Origin: a virus
DNA length: 41,823 bases
Strand: one strand, 5' to 3'
IMG/VR virus record: IMGVR_UViG_3300048587_000211
Coordinates: 1 to 41,823 of that record
Shown here: in pieces, positions 38,226 to 41,823 of the stretch
Position numbering within the stretch: position 1 is the stretch's first letter
How the letters are laid out: each line of letters opens with the position of its first letter
Notes under the pieces: generated by a model
Databases searched by the model: none
The model's input: the letters and a program-made list of their open reading frames with translations, nothing else
Told to the model about the DNA's origin: nothing
Made by a program: the position numbers and the translations under genes

Positions 38226-38477
38226 TCACGCTGCGGCCTTCTGGTCGGCGGGGTCGGCCTTCGACGGCGCGGGCGCGGAGAACTCTGCCGCCATGTCCTC
38301 AAGCGTCAACTTCTCATCGACTTGCGACAGCCTCACCATCAACGCAATGGAAGGCTTCCTGCCATTCCAGCGATTGGCGATCTGCCACAGATACCCGGCA
38401 TCGCTGATGCCTGCCGCCTTTGCCAGCGCAAGCCGCTGCGGCTGCGTCATCTGCTCGTACCGTTCCTTGAGTCGCAT
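38226..38477 (-). CDS. cro: Cro-like repressor, 83 aa
   Basis: Occupies the Cro position: first gene on the rightward-type transcript leading to replication genes, divergent from the CI-position repressor. Residues 12-40 hold the HTH (QPQRLALAKAAGISDAGYLW, with the recognition helix and NRWNGRKPS loop), then a dimerisation-like segment. The start at 38477 is chosen because it coincides with the predicted transcription start and no ribosome site precedes it, suggesting a leaderless message. Longer upstream starts would cross the operators. Confidence 0.75.
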   Translation of the reverse strand: MRLKERYEQMTQPQRLALAKAAGISDAGYLWQIANRWNGRKPSIALMVRLSQVDEKLTLEDMAAEFSAPAPSKADPADQKAAA

Positions 38478-38483
38478 GCCAAT

Positions 38484-38512
38484 ACGATAGCAGGCTGCTA
38501 AGGTGTTTGCAA
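38484..38512 (-). promoter_or_regulatory. P_R-like promoter with operator in spacer
   Basis: On the minus strand -35 TTGCAA (38512-38507), 17-bp spacer and -10 TATCGT (38489-38484) are well placed. The spacer holds the operator CTTAGCAGCCTGCTA (38502-38488, minus strand), whose core TAGCAG-G-CTGCTA is a perfect palindrome. A bound repressor would block the promoter. The predicted start is about 38477, the first base of the cro-like ATG. Confidence 0.75.
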
Positions 38513-38529
38513 GCACTGTCGAATCGAAA

Positions 38530-38544
38530 CTTAGCAGCGGGTTT
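38530..38544 (+). promoter_or_regulatory. Second, degenerate operator near the repressor gene
   Basis: CTTAGCAGCGGGTTT matches the left half of the operator consensus (CTTAGC then AGC) but not the right half. It lies between P_R and the repressor start, where a lambda-like P_RM would be controlled. Probably a weak site used for autoregulation. Confidence 0.45.
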
Positions 38545-38577
38545 ACCCGTCCCGTTTTTGAGGGGGTAGCGTGCGGC

Positions 38578-39000
38578 ATGGCCACCAATCAGGAAACTAG
38601 GCGCGCTAACCTAGCCCTGCTCCTAGAAGAGTGCGCTCAGGAGCTAGGCGATACACGCGGAGCGGCGGCCGAACTGGCAAGGCGCACGGGGGTTGCAGCC
38701 CCCATGATTTCGCAGACGCTCAACCAGAAGCCGCATCAGGGAGGCGCAGCACGCAAGATCGGCGACAAGACAGCGCGCAGGCTTGAACGTGGAATGAACA
38801 AAGACCCTGGATGGCTCGATATAGATCGCGGACCGGCGCTCCTCAGCGTCTCGGATCACACCATGCTGGCGACGTACCGGAAGCTGACCATTGACCAGCA
38901 GGAGGTGCTGCTAACGATGGCGGCAGAGTTCGCCAGGCTCAATCACGGCGGCGGCAGCGATCCAGAGCCGCAGCACCCACCGCCGATCATCAGGCAATAA
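38578..39000 (+). CDS. CI-position repressor, HTH protein without peptidase domain, 140 aa
   Basis: Maintains lysogeny by binding the operators at P_R and P_L (inference from position). ATG at 38578 gives MATNQETRRANLALLLEECA; the upstream extension crosses the operator region and is rejected. HTH at about 27-50 (TRGAAAELARRTGVAAPMIS). The C-terminus (LATYRKLTIDQQEVLLTMAA) is a helical dimerisation-like segment. No LexA-type Ser/Lys peptidase domain is present, so induction cannot be by RecA-stimulated self-cleavage. Confidence 0.75.
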   Translation: MATNQETRRANLALLLEECAQELGDTRGAAAELARRTGVAAPMISQTLNQKPHQGGAARKIGDKTARRLERGMNKDPGWLDIDRGPALLSVSDHTMLATYRKLTIDQQEVLLTMAAEFARLNHGGGSDPEPQHPPPIIRQ

Positions 39001-39414
39001 GCCCCCCAAGGGTGACAGCAGACCTGTCACGCCTCGCCCGGCCTGCATGGCCCAGCGCACCCATGGGGCAGCGATTCCGTCCGCGCGCCTGCTGGTCGTC
39101 ACCCCTGTACAGGCACACATCCGCGGTCCCTCGCTGAAAGGCCGCACGGCGCGCACCGGGGAGAACGGCGGCCGGTCTTTGTCTGGTGCCCCGATGCAAG
39201 GGCATGCCCGCTTGCGCCGACCCCGCGCGCCAGTCTGCGGGAGAAACGACAAAGCCCTCAAGGCCATGCAGTTCCGTGTGTGACGCCACGGCCCCTTTCG
39301 GGCTGGACTGCATGAGCTTGAGGGCTCAACTGCATTTTCCGCGACGGCGTCACCCATCGACAATGGTGTGATTGTATCCAGTACGGGATTCCCCTGTGCA
39401 AAATTCTCGAAAAA
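39001..39414 (+). ncRNA. Structured region between repressor and P_L, C4/Ash-like
   Basis: No convincing gene in 414 bp. A short open frame (39047-39283, 78 codons) encodes IRGPSLKGRTARTGENGG and related residues that recall the Ash/Icd-like leader ORFs associated with C4-type immunity RNAs in P1, P4 and other prophages. Structures: GTGACAG-CAGAC-CTGTCAC (39012-39030), the long stem 39253-39272/39307-39326, and a crossing stem 39280-39287/39346-39353. It lies downstream of and co-directional with the repressor gene. Identity as an immunity RNA is inference. Confidence 0.45.
39253..39326 (+). repeat. 20-bp imperfect inverted repeat (18/20)
   Basis: Left arm 39253-39272 (AGCCCTCAAG, then GCCATGCAGT) and right arm 39307-39326 (ACTGCATGAG, then CTTGAGGGCT) pair at 18 of 20 positions around a 34-nt loop that holds a small GCCC-CTTTC-GGGC hairpin. 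A third copy of the ACTGCAT element at 39329-39335 can compete for the left arm. Confidence 0.7.
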
Positions 39415-39458
39415 CTTAGCCGGCTGCTATTGCATAGAACTTAGCACGCTGCTACAGT
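39415..39458 (+). promoter_or_regulatory. P_L-like promoter with two operators
   Basis: Operator C is CTTAGCCGGCTGCTA (39415-39429). Immediately after it -35 TTGCAT (39430-39435), a 17-bp spacer and -10 TACAGT (39453-39458) form a promoter whose spacer contains operator D, CTTAGCACGCTGCTA (39440-39454). This is the same geometry as the P_R promoter. The start would be near 39465, about 40 nt before the first early gene. This promoter should drive the exonuclease-to-integrase operon. Confidence 0.75.
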
Positions 39459-39504
39459 TGCCCCCATCGACACACAACCGGCGCCGCCGGGAGAGGGGAA
39501 GCAG

Positions 39505-39672
39505 ATGAGCATCGAACAAGCACTCGCCGCGAAGCTGATCGCAAAGATGCTGCGCGAAGGCTGGGGCAAGCAGGCCGCGATCGCCGCAGCCGCCAAGCAT
39601 GTGCGCAGCCAGGGTTTCGGCGCCGAGCACTCCGATCGTGTAGCGCGCGAGATGTTCGATCTGGTCGCCTAA
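39505..39672 (+). CDS. First early-operon protein, 55 aa
   Basis: A purine-rich site (GAGAGGGGAAG) precedes the ATG. The peptide MSIEQALAAKLIAKMLREGW continues with KQAAIAAAAKHVRSQGFGAE, two amphipathic helices with alternating Ala and basic residues and no membrane span. It is the first gene after the P_L-like promoter, the slot often used by antiterminators or host-takeover proteins. No family recognised. Confidence 0.55.
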   Translation: MSIEQALAAKLIAKMLREGWGKQAAIAAAAKHVRSQGFGAEHSDRVAREMFDLVA

Positions 39673-39700
39673 CCACCCACAGCCCACACAGGAGCGCCAC

Positions 39701-40051
39701 ATGCACAACCTGACCCCCAGCGAAGCCCGCGACATCGCGGCGACCGAGTACATGCACCAGCCGTACGCGCTGGCCTGGGCGCTGAACAACGACATGGGCA
39801 TCGACGACCCGGCGCTTCAGGTCGACGTGGACACGCTGTGCCGGCCCGAGCTGCTGGCCGATGAGGCGAGCAACGCGCAGCTGCTGGCGGTTGTGCTCAA
39901 CAGCATGTGCAGCACGACGGTCTACGCCGCGGCGCGCGAGCTGTCGCAGCGGGTCGAGGCCGCGATGCAGCCGGCGATCAAGGCGCGGGCTGCGGAGCTG
40001 ATGCGGGCGCAGGACCGGGCGCTGAAGCTGGCGGAAGAGGTGCTGTCGTGA
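39701..40051 (+). CDS. Helical early protein, 116 aa
   Basis: CACAGGAG gives a good ribosome site before the ATG. The sequence is almost fully helical: SEARDIAATEYMHQPYALAW, a segment with LLADEASNAQLLAVVLNSMC, and a C-terminal charged coiled coil (RVEAAMQPAIKARAAELMRA). No membrane segment or recognised motif. It overlaps the next GTG by 4 bp. Function unknown. Confidence 0.6.
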   Translation: MHNLTPSEARDIAATEYMHQPYALAWALNNDMGIDDPALQVDVDTLCRPELLADEASNAQLLAVVLNSMCSTTVYAAARELSQRVEAAMQPAIKARAAELMRAQDRALKLAEEVLS

Positions 40052-40329
40052 GCGGGCAGCGCATCTACAAGTACCCGCTCTACGTCGGCGACTGGATCAG
40101 CCTGACCATGCCTGTAGGCGCTGAGCCGCTGTGCGTCCAGGTGCAGCACGGCATTCCTTGCCTGTGGGCGCGCGTCACTGTGGGCGCGCCGCCGACGACG
40201 CACCACTTCCGCATCGCCGGCACTGGCCACGACCTCGGCAGCAATGTGGGCCGGCACATCGGCAGCTTCCAACTGGCCGGCGGGGAGTTGGTGTTCCATG
40301 TCTTTGCCGAAGCAGGAGCCGCGTCATGA
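40048..40329 (+). CDS. DUF7352-like early protein, 93 aa
   Basis: GTG at 40048 overlaps the previous stop. The pattern KYPLYVGDWISLTMPVGAEP, then CVQVQHGIPCLWARV, FRIAGTGHDL and GSFQLAGGELVFHVF matches a small beta-sandwich phage family I know as DUF7352, widespread in early regions and without known function. Sequence agreement across its whole length makes the family call fairly safe. Confidence 0.7.
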   Translation: MSGQRIYKYPLYVGDWISLTMPVGAEPLCVQVQHGIPCLWARVTVGAPPTTHHFRIAGTGHDLGSNVGRHIGSFQLAGGELVFHVFAEAGAAS

Positions 40330-40526
40330 ACTACGCCGAACACACCATGCGCGCGAGCTGCGTGACGCGCGACCGCAAGTCCATCAACCAAGGATGGGCC
40401 GGCTTCCACGCGCGGCGGCCTGCGCTGCCTGTGCGGCTGTGGCGGCGCTACTCGCGGGCGCTGGGCTGGCTCTGCACCCTCGGGCTGCTGGCTGCTATCG
40501 GGATTCTTCTGGCCTGGAGAGGCTGA
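40326..40526 (+). CDS. Basic single-span membrane protein, 66 aa
   Basis: ATG at 40326 overlaps the previous stop (ATGA). The N-terminal 44 residues are basic (TRDRKSINQGW, RRPALPVRLWRRYSRA) and a single hydrophobic helix follows (LGWLCTLGLLAAIGILLAW). It would be a C-tail-anchored inner-membrane protein. Function unknown. Confidence 0.5.
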   Translation: MNYAEHTMRASCVTRDRKSINQGWAGFHARRPALPVRLWRRYSRALGWLCTLGLLAAIGILLAWRG

Positions 40527-40528
40527 CC

Positions 40529-40798
40529 ATGAACCTGAACGACACCCCAAGCGCCGGCAAGCTGACAGGCGCCGAACTCGCGCGCCAGCGCTGGGAGAAG
40601 CGCGTCGGCTTCGTGCCGGACGGCTGCGATGAACAGGGGCGCGTCGAGGCTGCGCATGCGGCCAGTGAGATCGGCACCGAAGAGGACCGCACCGACCCGC
40701 TGGCCGTGTTCGTCGGCATGCGCAACGGTCTGCTTCTGATGCTGGCTGTCGCGCTTGTGGTGTCCGGCATCGCCGCGCTGTTCGTGAGCCTGCCATGA
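40529..40798 (+). CDS. C-tail membrane protein, 89 aa
   Basis: ATG at 40529 follows the previous stop by 2 bp. The first 65 residues are soluble and charged (TGAELARQRWEKRVGFVPDG, then an acidic helix EIGTEEDRTDP). A strong hydrophobic helix at the C-terminus (LLLMLAVALVVSGIAALFV) predicts a tail anchor. It overlaps the next micropeptide gene by 4 bp. Function unknown; together with its neighbours it forms a run of three small membrane proteins. Confidence 0.55.
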   Translation: MNLNDTPSAGKLTGAELARQRWEKRVGFVPDGCDEQGRVEAAHAASEIGTEEDRTDPLAVFVGMRNGLLLMLAVALVVSGIAALFVSLP

Positions 40799-40890
40799 GC
40801 CGCGGCCCGTCCACCGAGATGCTGATAGCGCTGGCGCCGGCCGTCGCCTGCATCGTCATTCCGCTGCTGCTGCACATGGTGCTGCGATGA
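40795..40890 (+). CDS. Membrane micropeptide, 31 aa
   Basis: ATG at 40795 overlaps the previous stop (ATGA) and its own stop overlaps the exonuclease ATG (ATGA). The peptide MSRGPSTEMLIALAPAVACI continues with VIPLLLHMVLR, a single hydrophobic helix. The double overlap is the main evidence that it is translated. Function unknown. Confidence 0.5.
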   Translation: MSRGPSTEMLIALAPAVACIVIPLLLHMVLR

Positions 40891-41744
40891 ACGCGCCCGA
40901 CCGCATCACGCTGGGCCTGCACCCCGACATGCCTTCGGAGCAGTACCACCGCATCGCCGCGATGTCGGCCGGCGGCCTGAAGCGCATGCGCCAGAGCCCG
41001 GCGCACTTCTACGGCAAGCAGCTGGACCCGAACCGGCCGCAGGGCGACAACGAGCCGACGCCCGCGATGAAGGCTGGCACGCTGTTTCACGTGGCGCTGT
41101 TCGAGCCCGAGGCAATCGCCGAGCGCTACATCGTCAAGCCGGACGGCATGAGCTTCGCCAGCAAGGACGGCAAGGCGTGGCGCGACGCGCTGCCGGCCGG
41201 GATCGAAGTCACTGATGCCGACGCACTGGCCAAGGCGCGCGCCCAGGCCCGCAACGTTCGCGCAAGCCCCGACATCGCCGCACTGATGAGCGACGGCATG
41301 GCCGAGGCATCCGCATTTTGGATCGACGAGCAGACCGGCGAGCTGTGCAAGTGCCGGCCCGATTGGTGCAGCCCGACCGGCGACGGCGTGGTGCTGATCG
41401 ACGGCAAGAGCTGCCAGGACGCATCGCCGGAAGGCTTCGCGCGCACCGCGTGGAACATGGGCTACCTGCACACCGCGGCTTGGTACATCGACGGCTACCA
41501 AGCCGCGACCGGCCAGCGCGTGCACGGCTACGTGTTCGCGGCCGTCGAGCACGAATGGCCGCACGTGGCCGCGCCGTACATGGTGCCCGACGACGTGCTC
41601 GACCTGGCGCGCGCCGACAACCGGCGGCTGCTGAACCTGTACGCCGAGTGCCGGCGCACCGGCAACTGGCCCGGCTACTCGGCCGGCATTTCCCTGATCA
41701 CCCTGCCCGTTTGGGCGCAACGCGCTCTAGAAGGATCGTCATGA
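40887..41744 (+). CDS. PD-(D/E)XK exonuclease, RecE/DUF3799-like, 285 aa
   Basis: The likely 5'-3' exonuclease of a phage recombination pair. Family features in order: YHRIAAMSAGGLKRMRQSPA, GTLFHVALFEPE (His68), Asp159 in CRPDWC, and the catalytic IDGKSC (Asp172, Lys174). The C-terminus HTAAWYIDGYQAATGQRV and FAAVEHEWPHV matches the DUF3799 pattern. It follows the small early genes and is probably succeeded, just outside the window, by an annealing protein. Confidence 0.85.
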   Translation: MNAPDRITLGLHPDMPSEQYHRIAAMSAGGLKRMRQSPAHFYGKQLDPNRPQGDNEPTPAMKAGTLFHVALFEPEAIAERYIVKPDGMSFASKDGKAWRDALPAGIEVTDADALAKARAQARNVRASPDIAALMSDGMAEASAFWIDEQTGELCKCRPDWCSPTGDGVVLIDGKSCQDASPEGFARTAWNMGYLHTAAWYIDGYQAATGQRVHGYVFAAVEHEWPHVAAPYMVPDDVLDLARADNRRLLNLYAECRRTGNWPGYSAGISLITLPVWAQRALEGSS

Positions 41745-41823
41745 GTCATGTTGGCTACGTTCGAATCAGACGAGGTCGCGGTGTGCGTGTTCGTGCGCAC
41801 GTGGAAATCGCAGAAAAGGCATT
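41741..41823 (+). CDS. N-terminus of an HNH-endonuclease-like gene (partial)
   Basis: ATG at 41741 overlaps the exonuclease stop (ATGA). The 27 codons in the window end RVRAHVEIAEKA, which matches the start of the HNH-like domain in phage nucleases (usually continuing with ALGRPLP and a HH motif). The gene leaves the window, so the catalytic residues cannot be seen. A second start at 41747 in another frame is less likely. Confidence 0.55.
   Translation, partial: MSHVGYVRIRRGRGVRVRAHVEIAEKA

Noticed and set aside
37873-38490. Plus-strand gene downstream of the 61-aa protein
   Set aside because: The frame runs antisense to the cro-like gene, third positions are not GC-biased, and the product is Arg/His/Cys-rich with no domain.
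38530-38544. A full-strength fourth operator
   Set aside because: Only the left half matches the consensus (CTTAGC plus AGC). It is reported as a weak site instead.
38911-39363. Minus-strand 150-codon gene opposite the C4/Ash-like region
   Set aside because: It would run through the repressor end and the long inverted repeat, has no ribosome site, and its composition is not protein-like.

Overview
This window is most of the genome of a temperate, lambda-organised siphovirus from a high-GC betaproteobacterium, probably of the order Burkholderiales. That host guess rests on the GC-rich, GC3-biased codons, the XF1762-type accessory protein, and a tRNA-Cys-like attachment core; no host genes are present. 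Phage genes lie on both sides of the attachment core (5463-5510): integrase on one side, lysis and tail genes on the other. The sequence is therefore the free (attP) form rather than an integrated prophage. The two window ends fall inside the early recombination operon. The 3' end holds an exonuclease gene and the first codons of an HNH-like gene, and the 5' end holds the last codons of another gene, so a short piece (perhaps a RecT-type annealing gene) is missing between them.

Layout. 1-5386 (+): the distal early operon, a chain of small overlapping genes of unknown function ending in excisionase and integrase. 5463-5540: attP core and an inverted repeat. 5663-6239 (+): three small genes. 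6249-8342 (-): lysis cassette (endolysin, two small membrane proteins, a lipoprotein) and a tail-fibre-assembly-like gene. 8339-17741 (-): tail hub, minor tail proteins, tape measure, tail chaperones with a -1 frameshift, tail tube, tail terminator and head-tail joining proteins. 17749-21852 (-): protease-capsid fusion, portal and a gpW-like connector. 21855-27712 (-): a cassette of putative surface or carbohydrate-interacting proteins placed between portal and terminase. It holds an Ala-rich 20-residue-repeat protein, a beta-helix protein, a lyase-like jelly-roll protein and a protein with a Tat signal. 27777-30374 (-): Mor-like regulator and both terminase subunits. 30495-37644 (-): a tightly overlapping replication, recombination and accessory operon (regulator, DUF1376 initiator-like protein, DnaB-type helicase, SANT-like DNA-binding protein, RusA, XF1762-type protein, lipoprotein, tail-Z-like protein, and a zinc-ribbon protein split by a frameshift).

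Control. A divergent pair of HTH regulators (38226-38477 minus, Cro position; 38578-39000 plus, CI position) is flanked by two copies of the same arrangement: a 15-bp operator (CTTAGC-NNS-CTGCTA) sits exactly in the 17-bp spacer of a promoter. One copy is P_R (38484-38512, giving a nearly leaderless cro-like mRNA) and the other is P_L (39430-39458, driving the early operon that runs through the window ends to the integrase). Between the repressor gene and P_L lies about 400 bp with no convincing gene but a long imperfect hairpin with competing pairings, reminiscent of the C4/Ash immunity RNA regions of other prophages.

The most interesting points are the paired operator/promoter modules, the structured region beside P_L, the surface-protein cassette inside the head module, the Tat-tagged phage protein, the 20-residue repeat, and the zinc-ribbon gene interrupted at an A7 run. 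All functional calls come from reading motifs and gene order; no database search was run.
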